Origin: a delta proteobacterium NaphS2
GTDB lineage: Bacteria > Desulfobacterota > DSM-4660 > Desulfatiglandales > Desulfatiglandaceae
Length of the DNA stretch: 57,131 nt
NCBI GenBank assembly: GCA_000179315.1
Contig: ADZZ01000800.1
Span: 1-57,131 of the forward strand
Direction of reading: 5' to 3'
Of this stretch, positions 8,614 through 17,558 are shown piece after piece (position 1 is the first letter of the stretch; the number at the start of each line of letters is the position of its first letter). The translations under genes were made by a program, and so were the position numbers. The notes beneath the pieces are model-generated. The model searched no databases, had not been told where the DNA came from, and worked only from the letters and a program-made list of their open reading frames with translations.

Positions 8614-8996
8614 CGCCGAATATGGACCGTTTGGCCTGGGAGGGGGTACTCTTCGAGAACAACTATATCGAAGGGCTGCCCACGGTTCCCTGCCGCCGTT
8701 CGATGCGCTGCGGCAGGTATTTTCTTCCCACTAAGGGTTGGTCAGCCCTGGATAAGGAGGACACCATGATATCGGATCTCTGCTGGGGCCAGCCCATCGA
8801 CACGGCCCTGATTTTTGACTGCCCCATGTATCGCCTTCCCAAGTTCGGCTACACACGAGCCTTTGACAAGGTTCATTTCATCCACGGTCACGAAGGGGAC
8901 CACGATTTTTATCGCCAGGATTCACTCATCCACCACAACCCGATGGACGACATTGAACAGAACGTTCTCGATGCCGCGGACAGAGTGATGGGAGAA

Positions 8997-10798
8997 CAGC
9001 AATTCCCGGTTGCTGTTGAAAGGCCCAATATCAGTGTAACTTGAAATTCGCTTTTCGTAAGGCCTTGGCATTGAAAGTTCTTGAAAAAGCGCATTATGGA
9101 GTTCTTTTTCAAAAAAAAGCGTCAAAACTGCAAATAAATTTCAGGAAAACCTGGACATTTGGCGAACGATGGTTCATGATTCACTCCCATAAATGTCATG
9201 AAACATCAAAGCCAACAGAAAAAGGGAAGGTTAGCTTCTCGAAAGTATCTTAGTGCTGATCCACTGTTCGAGGGTCTGCATAAAGATTTTTTGGGAGTAT
9301 CGGACTACCGTGAGGGTAATCCGGAAATATCAATGGCAGACGCCTTGATGTCTGGCTTTGCCGTTTTCTCTCTCAAAGATCCGTCCCTGCTTGCTTTTGA
9401 CAAACGAAGACAAGCCGCTGAGAATTTAGAAAGCATTTATCATGTAGAAAGTATACCTTGTGACTCGCAGATGCGAACGATTCTGGATGAAGTAGACCCT
9501 GTGGAAATTCGACCTGCGTATAAGAATATTTTTAGTAAATTGCAAAGAGGCAAAGCTCTGGAGCGCCTGGCTTTCTTCCAGGGATGCTATCTGTTATCTT
9601 TGGACGGAACAGGCTACTTTTCCTCGAAGAAAATTTTCTCTGATAATTGTCTGCAAAAAGTAAACAAAAAGACCGGCGAAATCACCTATTACCAACAGAT
9701 GCTGGGGGCGGCAATTGTTCATCCCGATCTCAAAGAGGTCATTCCGTTAGCCCCGGAGTTCATAATCAAACAAGACGGCCAAAGCAAGAACGATTGTGAG
9801 CGTAATGCCGCAAAACGTTTCTTCGACAGTCTTAGAAAGGACCATCCACACCTGCCCGTTATCATTACCGAAGATGCCCTAAGTTCGAATGCGCCACACA
9901 TAAGGGAGGCGGAAAAATACAATCTTCATTACATTCTGGGTGTGAAGAAGGGGGATCATCCTTTCCTGTTCAGAAAAGTGGAAGAGGCACAAGAAAATGG
10001 CGAAGCTGTTCAATTTGAATTGGTCGATAATGATAATCCGCAAAAAACGCATCGTTTCCTTCTCGTTAACCACCTCCCCCTGAATGAATCAAATCAGGAT
10101 TTGCTGATCAATTTCCTGGAATACTGGGAAATCACGTCAGAAAAGACGCAACATTTCAGCTGGGTTACTGATTTTACCATAACAAAGGGAAACTCTTATG
10201 AACTTATGCGAGGCGGTCGTGCACGCTGGAAAATAGAAAATGAGACGTTCAATACCCTCAAGAATCAAGGCTATCATTTCGGTCATAACTATGGGCTCGG
10301 AAAGAAAAATCTGAGTGTAGTCTTTGTGATGCTCATGATGCTGGCTTTTTTAGTCGACCAAACACAGCAACTCTGTTGTCCCCTGTTTCGAGCTACATGG
10401 CATAAGATGGGCAGCAAACGAGAACTTTGGGATCGTATGCGATCCTTGTTTAGAGATTTTGCGTTCAAATCGATGAGGATGCTTTACGAAGCCCTTTTTT
10501 ACGGGATGAAATTCCAACCGCCGATAATTTTATATGATGACGATTGAATGCAAGATGCACTATACCAATGAAAAAAAGCGTCAATTCCAGAAAAATTGGT
10601 ATTTGCCGGTAAGGGACATCTGTGCGGTAAATCATATGGGATTGGTTTTAGGTCTTTTTTTTGCCCCTTGTTTCATCAAAAATTGACCGGCCAAACGAGG
10701 AATTTCAGCTAATTCTCAGCAAGGCTCTTTGACAGCGGTATCTATTTTGTAGAAATGTTAAGAAATAGACTCAGTAGCGACGCGGTCGGGAATTGCTG
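8997..10798. mobile_element. Insertion sequence, 1802 bp, single DDE transposase, 9-bp target duplication
   Basis: The ends are perfect 12-bp inverted repeats, CAGCAATTCCCG at 8997-9008 and CGGGAATTGCTG at 10787-10798. The target is duplicated as ATGGGAGAA at 8988-8996 and 10799-10807. Excising the element rejoins the host sulfatase frame exactly. It carries one transposase (9198-10547), with about 200 bp of non-coding DNA on the left and 250 bp on the right. I could not place it in a named IS group with certainty; ISNCY or a distant IS4 relative is likely. Confidence 0.9.
9198..10547 (+). CDS. DDE transposase of the 1.8-kb insertion sequence
   Basis: This 449-aa transposase has an RNase-H-like catalytic core. 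The presumed catalytic residues are Asp in LLSLDGTGYF, Asp in VIITEDALSS and Glu in RARWKIENETFNTLKNQGY, followed by the hydrophobic helix typical of IS4-superfamily proteins. The frame is intact, so the element may be active or only recently inactivated. I chose the ATG at 9198, but no strong ribosome site precedes it. The DNA looks more AT-rich than the neighbouring metabolic genes, which agrees with a mobile origin. Confidence 0.9.
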   Translation: MKHQSQQKKGRLASRKYLSADPLFEGLHKDFLGVSDYREGNPEISMADALMSGFAVFSLKDPSLLAFDKRRQAAENLESIYHVESIPCDSQMRTILDEVDPVEIRPAYKNIFSKLQRGKALERLAFFQGCYLLSLDGTGYFSSKKIFSDNCLQKVNKKTGEITYYQQMLGAAIVHPDLKEVIPLAPEFIIKQDGQSKNDCERNAAKRFFDSLRKDHPHLPVIITEDALSSNAPHIREAEKYNLHYILGVKKGDHPFLFRKVEEAQENGEAVQFELVDNDNPQKTHRFLLVNHLPLNESNQDLLINFLEYWEITSEKTQHFSWVTDFTITKGNSYELMRGGRARWKIENETFNTLKNQGYHFGHNYGLGKKNLSVVFVMLMMLAFLVDQTQQLCCPLFRATWHKMGSKRELWDRMRSLFRDFAFKSMRMLYEALFYGMKFQPPIILYDDD

Positions 10799-11531
10799 AT
10801 GGGAGAAAGAGTCATCGGTCCTCTCCTTGACGAGATGGATGCCTACCTAAGGTAACGCCAATACTGGAAGTGTGAGGAAGCCCAGAACGTGCCACGGTTG
10901 ATGAAGAAAGCGATCAGGTATCTCAAGGAGGACAGGGAGCCAATAAGCAATTTTTCATGTGGGTGGACAGTTTTGATCCGCACGAGCCCTGGGACCCGCC
11001 ATCGGTCTATGACCCGGATATGAAGTGTCCCTATAATCCGGATTATAAAGGAAAAGACATGTTCCTACCGATCCTGGGACCGGTGGAAGGGATCTATACC
11101 GAACCGCAGTTGCACCACATCCGGATGCTTTATGCCGAGAAGGTAACGATGTGCGACCGGTGGTTGGGTTACCTGATGGACCAAGTCAAGGCAATGGACC
11201 TGGAAGACAGTACTCTTTTCCTCCTGGTATCCGACCACGGGGAACCCCTGGGCAACGGGGAGCACGGGCACGGGATCATGCGCAAATGCCGTCCCTGGCC
11301 GTACGAGGAGCTGGTGCACGCCCCGATGATCATAAAAGGTCCGGGACTTCCGGCGGGCAAACGGGTGAAGGGATTCACGCAATCGTGCGATGTGGCCCAG
11401 ACCGTGACCGACTGGTTGGGCATCGGGGTGCACCCGACGCACCAGGGCAAGAGCCTGCTCCCGCTGGCAAAGGGCGAGGTCGACAAGGTGCGTGATTTTG
11501 CGATCACCGGATATCATCGCTATTCGGCATC

Positions 11532-11747
11532 CATAAGGCGCTGAAAAAAATGCCGGACAAGTTTTTCGCGGCCAATCCCGGTATTTCCTACTGGCGTATC
11601 GACAGCGAGGAGTGCCCTGAGGCGAAAAAGAACTTCGATGTGGAGCGGGTACCCACGATTACGATCCTTAGAAAAGGGGCGGTCGCAGCCAGGAAGGTCG
11701 GCCTCATGAATCCTAGGGAGATGGCCGAATTCTACCGCTCGGCATAG
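11532..11747 (+). pseudogene. Thioredoxin-like C-terminal remnant
   Basis: The frame encodes the second half of a thioredoxin fold: a helix (HKALKKMPDKFFAANPG), a strand (SYWRIDSEE), the cis-Pro loop FDVERVPTITILRKG, and a final helix (NPREMAEFYRSA). The first beta-alpha-beta unit and its CxxC active site are absent. The homologous frame appears directly after the sulfatase coding similarity breaks off near 11525-11537, so a deletion has joined the two genes. An ATG at 11550 exists, but a product without CxxC would not be a redox protein. A thioredoxin reductase remnant lies at 22496-23030, past the TRAP genes. Confidence 0.7.
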
Positions 11748-11854
11748 GAGCTGGCTACAATGGATATATGCTCAGAGTCCAAAGCATTTTATGGATATCT
11801 TATCCGGGGTATCCAAATAGGCGGGTAACACTAACAGACAGAAAGGAGCAAGAA

Positions 11855-13349
11855 ATGACAAAGGCGAAAAATCGAATGTCTGTTTTTGGGGGAGCATTGA
11901 TGGCTTTCCTGGGGTTGTGGTTATTCACACCGGGATCTGCAGTATCAGAGGAACCCATCAATATCAAGGCGATAACGATTTACCCGGTAAAGCATCGCAT
12001 TGTTACCGATGCTTTCGAAATCTATGACGCCGAGGTCAAGAAACGCACCAAAGGCAAGGTCAACTTCACGTGGTTTCACGCCATGAGTCTCGTCAGCCTT
12101 AACAAGATGGTAGACGCTATAAAATCCGGGACGGCCGATGTTGGCTGGATTGTAATGACGACTAAGCCACACTTGTTCCCCGTTGGTGTGACGCCTAGTT
12201 TGCCCCTTATGGTAAAGGACACCGTGCAGGCCACCATGCTCATGCATAGAATGTGGGAGGAAATTCCGGAGTTTAGACAAGAATTCTCCGACTTCAAGGT
12301 TTTGGGGTTTTGCACGTCCGATGTGTATAACTGTTGTCAGCCACAATAAATAGCAAAGAACCGGCTCAAAATATCTGATTATTCCACCGGTGGTTTATTG
12401 GAACCGGTATTGTAAAGTGAGACTACCCCTTCTCGGCAAGTGCAAGTTTTTCAGCCTTTTGTCGGAAGGATTGAACGGATTCCTTCCCAAACCCTCCAGC
12501 CTTTTCGGCAAATGCAACTGCTTTTCGATAGTACTCAGCAGCGTCCCAGTTTTTTCCCTGAGCTTCATAGAGTTCAGCATAACGATGAAGGCCATCGATC
12601 TCCTCAGGATATTGTCGCAAGAGCTTTCGGCACGCCGCCTCGGCTTCATCAAACTTCTTGTCTTGAATCAAGTCCGGCACCTGATTTGATAAATTGTCCA
12701 AATCCGTATAAATAAAGGTCCCTCCAATAGGTAATTTGGAGGCGTTGAGACAACATTTTTTATATTTTTTGCCGCTGCCGCATGGGCAGGGCTCATTACG
12801 TCCGATTTTTTTCATATGCAGCTTCGATACCCTATAGATTTAACCATAGAAGAATACAATGAGCAAAAGGCCTGGGAACATGCGGAGCTTGATCATTACG
12901 CGCCGCTGAGGTCATGGAAGCTGACGGATGTTACTCAAGGGCATACCATGGGCAATTTTATGGTGGAGACCTTTGTATGGCTGATGAACAAGAAAAAATG
13001 GGAGAGCCTGCCTGCAGACGTTCAGAAAGTTATGGAGGAGTTAGGCTGGTCTATGACAATGCTCGCCGCACACACCTTGGTTAACGAAGGTGATTGGGTG
13101 ATAGATGCCCTCAAGAAAAGAGGCGATGCATTTTACTATATCAAACCTGGTGAATTACGCGATACTTGGCAGACTCTCTTTTTGCCACAATACGGTGCAC
13201 ACGCAGAAATGCTAAGCAAACGGGGGATGGACGGCAAGGCCATCGTTGATCGGACTTTGGCGTTAAGCGAAGAGACCGCAAAGAATCCTTCCAACATGTT
13301 TGATGATTGGTGGAAGGTGAGCAGAATGGGAAAGCTGGACAAAAAGTAG
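11855..13349 (+). pseudogene. dctP: TRAP transporter solute receptor DctP, interrupted
   Basis: The start is ATG 11855 with the ribosome site AAAGGAG. A signal peptide follows (basic start KAKNRM, hydrophobic core, SAVSEE). The N-terminal lobe is recognisable (IVTDAFEIYDAEVKKRTKGKV, MVDAIKSGTADVGWI) up to FKVLGFCTSDVYN near 12333. Coding similarity resumes by about 12900 (WKLTDVTQGHTMGNFMVETF) and runs to the stop at 13349 through LPADVQKVMEELG and the C-terminal helices. In between is a minus-strand SEC-C/TPR gene, and the central segment normally encoding the LEDLKGLKIR region is missing. It is therefore a replacement, not a simple insertion. The gene would have supplied the periplasmic binding protein for the dctQM permease downstream. 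Confidence 0.85.
12423..12815 (-). CDS. Small SEC-C motif / TPR-like protein
   Basis: The 130-aa product begins with a SEC-C zinc-binding motif ([14 protein letters not shown], residues 9-22), the same motif found at the C-terminus of SecA and in many stand-alone proteins. Helical repeats resembling tetratricopeptides follow ([20 protein letters not shown], then [33 protein letters not shown]). The gene sits antisense inside dctP and replaces its middle. No ribosome site is evident before its ATG, and the ATG abuts the plus-strand sequence that continues toward the dctP 3' half. It may therefore have lost its own leader. The function is unknown. Confidence 0.8.
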   Translation of the reverse strand: MKKIGRNEPCPCGSGKKYKKCCLNASKLPIGGTFIYTDLDNLSNQVPDLIQDKKFDEAEAACRKLLRQYPEEIDGLHRYAELYEAQGKNWDAAEYYRKAVAFAEKAGGFGKESVQSFRQKAEKLALAEKG

Positions 13350-13350
13350 T

Positions 13351-13435
13351 TTTTGAGAGGGACGGATCAGTCTGGAAACCGGAAGTCTTTTCGAGCATGT
13401 TCTGCGAACTTCGGATGGCCCTGTCCCTCCCAAAA
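13351..13435. promoter_or_regulatory. Long hairpin between dctP and dctQM
   Basis: Arms TTTTGAGAGGGAC (13351-13363) and GTCCCTCCCAAAA (13423-13435) are complementary apart from one mismatch. The hairpin begins directly after the dctP stop and ends about 48 bases before dctQM. Such intercistronic hairpins often stabilise the abundant receptor mRNA or attenuate read-through into the permease gene. That role is inference. Confidence 0.55.
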
Positions 13436-14204
13436 GTGCAGGATGGATGACGGCATAAACAATATTATGAGGAAACAAAGACAATGGCTGAAGCGGTAAT
13501 TGCCTTAGAGCAAAGCAAATGTCAGGGAAAGATGGCAGACATTCTCAAGTCCAAAGCCAATTCGCTCCGGCGCGTGGTCTTTCCCTTGTCCAAGTACATG
13601 GCCTGGGCGGGAGTCGCTACGCTTACCCTCTTGGGCTGCATCACGTTTTATGACGTTTTTATGAGAAATTTTTTCAACCGTCCAACGCCGTCGATCACGG
13701 AGATTGCGGAATTGTTGCTGTGCTTAACCGTTTTTTTTGGTTTTGCCTACACGGGGATGCGAAAAAGTCACGTAAACGTCGACATTGTTCTCGTCAAGCT
13801 TCCTGGCAAGGCGGTCACGGTTATCTCCAGTATCAGCATGCTGACGGGTATTTATCTTTTCATAGTAATGGGGTGGCAGCAGATCGAGAAGGCCATTATC
13901 TCTTATAAAACCTTTGAAATAAGCGCGGTGGCTCATATCCCTTATTACCCTCAGCTTATTTTAATGGCTTTCGCATGTGCTCTTATGGCGTTGGTGCTGG
14001 TAGTGTTTTATCTTGAACTAAAGTTTCACCGTTTTTGAACCTTTTCCAATTTTTCCAGCCAGTTCCGCGCATTTTTTTTATTATGCGCAGAGAATTTTGG
14101 CACGAAAAATGAAAATTTTTTCAATTTTTATGCCAATAAATTCAACTAGTTATTTAACTTTTTACCCTTGAAATTCGCTCCATCTCGTGATAGGATTCGA
14201 TAAC

Positions 14205-16183
14205 GTCGAGTAGACCGGTTTCTTCAGCAACCTTAACGCAATATGCCTCAGACTACGCCCTCGCCGCACGCGGCTACTACGTATCATAAGACCACATGAG
14301 ATTGGTAGCAGTTGGCCCCGGCCCCTCCCAGAACCGTGCTTGCGCTATTTACGCACACGGCTCCTCATGAGTACGCTTCACGATTAAGCGAAAAGGTTTA
14401 CCGTAATACGGGGTTGCGGCAGAGGAAACTTTTTAAGAAGTAGGTTAAACTTCTCCCAGTTCATACACCCTCGTTTACCTCGCCTGTTCAGCCATTTGAA
14501 CAACAGACGATGAACCTCATAGGAAAACCGGTTGAGACCTTTTGAATTGTCCGTGACTCCGTAGTAGGCAAAGTGTCCCTGCAATTTCGAGCCTACCTTA
14601 CCCATTAGCTCATCGGTCGGCAGGGTCCGGTTGGCTTTCAGCCAATCCCTAAACATCCGAATTTTGGCGGTAAACTTCTTGCGAGAAGTGATCCGTTTCA
14701 TCCGGAATTTCCTGCCGTTCCTGGACCGGCTGCAGTAGTGCGTGAATCCAAGAAAATCAAAGGTAGACGCCTTGCCACCGCGGCTATCGGCCTTGGATTG
14801 TGCATATGGACCAAATTCGATGGTCTTCGTCTTTTCAGGCGATATCTCAAGGCCAAACTTGGAAAGTCGCAGATCCAGTTCCTTTCGGAACCGTATCGCA
14901 TCTGCCTCACGCTCGAAACATACAACAAAGTCATCGGCGTAACGGATTATCCGACTTTGGCCATGACAGCCCTGCTGAAACACTCGCGTGAACCAGATGT
15001 CCAGACTGTAATGCAGATAGATATTGGCAAGTACTGGTGAAATAATCCCGCCCTGAGGCGTTCCTTTGTCACTGGCAATCTCTTTGCCTTCCTCCATTAT
15101 ACCTGCTTTGAGAAACCGCTTGACGTAGCGCAACACTCGTTTATCTGCTATTCGGTGGCCGAGAAATTTAATCATCCAATCGTGATCAACATTATCAAAG
15201 AACCCTTTGATATCTGCGTCCACAATATAGTGAACCCGGCATCCCTCAACCTCTTTGCTGAGTGCCCTCAACGCGTCATGACACCCGCGACCGGGCCGAA
15301 ATCCATACGAATCGTCAATGAAATCCTGCTCGTAGATCGCCGAAAGCACCCGTGTCAATCCCGCCTGTACCAGCTTATCTTCAAGGGCTGGTATGCCCAG
15401 CGGTCGTTTCTTGCTACTCCCCGGTTTAGGAATGTACACCCTGCGCACCGGCAATGGAATATACGCCATCCGATGCAATTTTCCGACCAGAGCGTTTAGG
15501 TTCTCGCCAAGTTTTTCCCCATATTCCTTCTTGGTAACCTTATCAATGCCAGATGCTGCGTCTTTGCGCAGCTCCTGGAAACATTCCCGCAACATCTCCT
15601 CGTTCATCAGATGAAACAGACTGGTGAATCGGCATTCATCTTCTTTGCGGGCCTTCTCCGCTATGCGTTGTAATTTCGTTTCCACCATTTCTCTATTTCT
15701 GAGCATAGATGATGTGTCCTCGCAACACTGTTACTCATGTGACGTCCTTTCCTCCAGCGGAGTTACCCGCCTTCTCAGGTACTACGACGCCATCCGACTT
15801 CCCCTGCCCCGTTTGCCATTCTCCCTTTATTATCGGTTGGCCAGCATACTCGCTTTTAAGCAAGAGCGCAGAGAACCTCCCGGGTTGCCGCATATTCGCA
15901 ATGTCCGACATGCCATGGTCTCAGACCCCGGAGAGGCGCCATTGACTTGCCATTCGCCAATGGTCATTTTGACTTCCGTCAAAGTTAAAACGTCGTCCCT
16001 CTCAACTAATCCTTTCGAGGCTCAATCCCTTCAACCTTATGGCTTACGGCCTATCGTCTCGCTGTCCTACGCTTAATCTCGGGGATTACTCCCGTCGATC
16101 CAAGGACTCACTACCCAGTGGCTGGCCAGCCTTCCGGGGCGGGATTCACACCCGCTAAAATATGCGACCTTGCCCGGCCGCAC
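14205..16183 (-). mobile_element. Bacterial group II intron (1979 nt)
   Basis: Read on the minus strand, the intron starts with GTGCGGCCGGGC at 16183, followed by a roughly 480-nt structured leader, the maturase gene (15706-14384), a domain V hairpin and an end CTACTCGAC at 14205. Domain V is at 14363-14331: GAGCCGTGTGCG, a short loop, GCGCAAGCACGGTTC, including the AGC triad at its base. The intron lies antisense to the IS transposase, in the IS leader between the left terminal repeat and the transposase start. The exact 3' boundary may be off by one or two bases. Confidence 0.88.
14384..15706 (-). CDS. ltrA: Group II intron reverse transcriptase/maturase
   Basis: This 440-aa protein has the RT core blocks in order: KRPLGIPALEDKLVQ, DDSYGFRPGRGCHDAL, a strand with VDADIKGFFDNVDH, GTPQGGIISPVLANIYLH, the catalytic RYADDFVV, and a downstream FLGF block. 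A maturase X domain follows (FRDWLKANRTLPTDELMGKV; GHFAYYGVTDN). No C-terminal HNH endonuclease is visible, so mobility would be endonuclease-independent. The location inside an intron with a recognisable domain V and GTGCG start identifies it as intron-encoded, not a retron or a diversity-generating RT. The frame is intact. Confidence 0.95.
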   Translation of the reverse strand: MLRNREMVETKLQRIAEKARKEDECRFTSLFHLMNEEMLRECFQELRKDAASGIDKVTKKEYGEKLGENLNALVGKLHRMAYIPLPVRRVYIPKPGSSKKRPLGIPALEDKLVQAGLTRVLSAIYEQDFIDDSYGFRPGRGCHDALRALSKEVEGCRVHYIVDADIKGFFDNVDHDWMIKFLGHRIADKRVLRYVKRFLKAGIMEEGKEIASDKGTPQGGIISPVLANIYLHYSLDIWFTRVFQQGCHGQSRIIRYADDFVVCFEREADAIRFRKELDLRLSKFGLEISPEKTKTIEFGPYAQSKADSRGGKASTFDFLGFTHYCSRSRNGRKFRMKRITSRKKFTAKIRMFRDWLKANRTLPTDELMGKVGSKLQGHFAYYGVTDNSKGLNRFSYEVHRLLFKWLNRRGKRGCMNWEKFNLLLKKFPLPQPRITVNLFA

Positions 16184-16220
16184 AACTTATTGATATTCCA
16201 TCGGAAAGGAGCTTGGCAAC

Positions 16221-17558
16221 ATGTTTATTCTAAACGATATCTTAAAGCCTCTACAAAATGCTTTTTCTTCCACCAATCTCGGCAGGGAACGAGCACACTG
16301 GTTCTCTTATGCCATCCTGGCTTTCATCATCCCTTTCACTTCATCTATCTCTTCAAACGTGTTGCGTTGCCTCAATACCTTGTTTGGGCTCAACATTAAC
16401 AAACGTCGATTCTACACCTTTATGGCTTCCAACAAAATACCATGGCATAACCTATGGGCCGCCTTATGGCACCTCATTCCTGACCCCTTGTCCGATGGGC
16501 GACTTATGATCGCATTAGATGATTTCATCAATCCAAAGACAGGTCGCAACATCTTCGGATGTTCTCATATCTTCGATCATGCCGCAAAGGACAATCAATC
16601 CAAATATCCATGGGCACAGAATGTGGTTCTTATTGGTCTGTTAAAGGTCATCAAAGGACGATGGGCTTGTCTCCCCCTTTCACAGCGATTTTATTTGCCC
16701 CAAAAGGCCATAAATGCCAAATCGGACAATATGAGGGTTGCCGGAAAGGTCGTTTCTTTCCAAACCAAACTCCAACAAGCTGTCGAGATGGTAATTCAGG
16801 TAGCTCAACACTTTGCCGGCGTTGACATAATAATCGTTTGTGACAGCTGGTTCGGAAATAACGGCCTGTTCAAACCCCTCCGCACTAAACTCGGAAATTT
16901 TGTTCATTTGCTTTCAAGATTACGTTCCAATACCGTACTGTACTCCATCCCCAAGATCGGTTCTTCCAAAAAGCCGGGAAGACCCAAAAAATATGGCAGC
17001 AGGTTGGGTTCGTGCGCTGAAATGGCGGCGGCATTCATGGCGTACGCTTCAACCTATCACGTCTTCCTGTACGGAAAATACCGTGAAGTCAACGCATACT
17101 CCCAAATCGTTATGCTCAAAACACTCAAGTGCCCTGTCCGGGTTGTCTGGGTCTTTCGAAAAACACAGTGGATCGCAATCTTCTCCACGGACTTGAAGCT
17201 GTCGGTTGAGCAAATTATCGAGTATTATGGGGCCAGGTGGAAAATCGAGTCGGGTTTCAAGGAGATCAAGCAAGACATTGGAAGCAGCAAAAGCCAAACC
17301 CGCAATGCACAGGCAGTGATCAATCACATCAATTTTTCCATAATGGCCGCAACAATCATTTGGATCTATGGTTCACGGCTCGAAAACATTCCCGAACGCA
17401 GGCACAAGGTCAAGGGTCGCAACAGTTTCGCCTTTTCCGACCTGAGACATATCATCGCTAAGTCCGCATTGAGCGATGATTTTCATGCCGTTTGCAACCA
17501 AGACAACAAACTGCCCCGAAAATCTTTCCTGGAGGCGTTGCTGCGCATGGTCGGCTGA
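16221..17558 (+). CDS. IS4-family DDE transposase
   Basis: This 445-aa transposase has catalytic Asp residues in LMIALDDFIN and IIVCDSWFG. The Glu region, YGARWKIESGFKEIK, fits the Y-(2)-R-(3)-E-(6)-K signature of the IS4 family. The ribosome site AAAGGAG precedes the ATG (GGAAAGGAGCTTGGCAACATG region). The frame is intact, but the nested group II intron lies only about 40 bases upstream and would disturb any promoter in the left end of the element. It is presumably shared with other copies elsewhere in the genome. Confidence 0.92.
   Translation: MFILNDILKPLQNAFSSTNLGRERAHWFSYAILAFIIPFTSSISSNVLRCLNTLFGLNINKRRFYTFMASNKIPWHNLWAALWHLIPDPLSDGRLMIALDDFINPKTGRNIFGCSHIFDHAAKDNQSKYPWAQNVVLIGLLKVIKGRWACLPLSQRFYLPQKAINAKSDNMRVAGKVVSFQTKLQQAVEMVIQVAQHFAGVDIIIVCDSWFGNNGLFKPLRTKLGNFVHLLSRLRSNTVLYSIPKIGSSKKPGRPKKYGSRLGSCAEMAAAFMAYASTYHVFLYGKYREVNAYSQIVMLKTLKCPVRVVWVFRKTQWIAIFSTDLKLSVEQIIEYYGARWKIESGFKEIKQDIGSSKSQTRNAQAVINHINFSIMAATIIWIYGSRLENIPERRHKVKGRNSFAFSDLRHIIAKSALSDDFHAVCNQDNKLPRKSFLEALLRMVG

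Larger units (their letters stand above)
8508..11537 (+). pseudogene. Sulfatase-like hydrolase (alkaline phosphatase superfamily), interrupted and decayed
   Basis: The N-terminal part (8508-8996) has the metal-binding start (VVMLDNSLQFNYLGCYGNDW) and a nucleophile loop LPTVPCRRSMRCGR. The C-terminal part (10808-11537) has FFMWVDSFDPHEPWDPP and the metal motif LLVSDHGEPLG. An 1802-bp IS separates them. Removing the IS and one copy of the 9-bp duplication restores a continuous frame (DRVMGERVIGPLLDEMDAYLR), but a TAA at 10853-10855 and a frameshift near 10940-10955 show further decay. The 3' end is cut off at about 11537, where a thioredoxin remnant begins. At the formylglycine position (C-x-P-S-R) this protein has Thr (T-V-P-C-R), so it may not have been a formylglycine sulfatase. 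The ribosome site is AAAGGAG. Confidence 0.88.

Noticed and set aside
9032-10718. TGAAATTC-centred inverted match as the ends of the 1.8-kb IS
   Set aside because: The match is imperfect and leaves no target duplication. The ends at 8997 and 10798 have perfect 12-bp repeats, a 9-bp duplication and restore the host frame.
14384-15706. Reverse transcriptase as a retron or diversity-generating retroelement
   Set aside because: The protein has a maturase X domain, and the surrounding DNA has a GTGCG start, a domain V hairpin and a group II 3' end. No variable/template repeat pair is visible.
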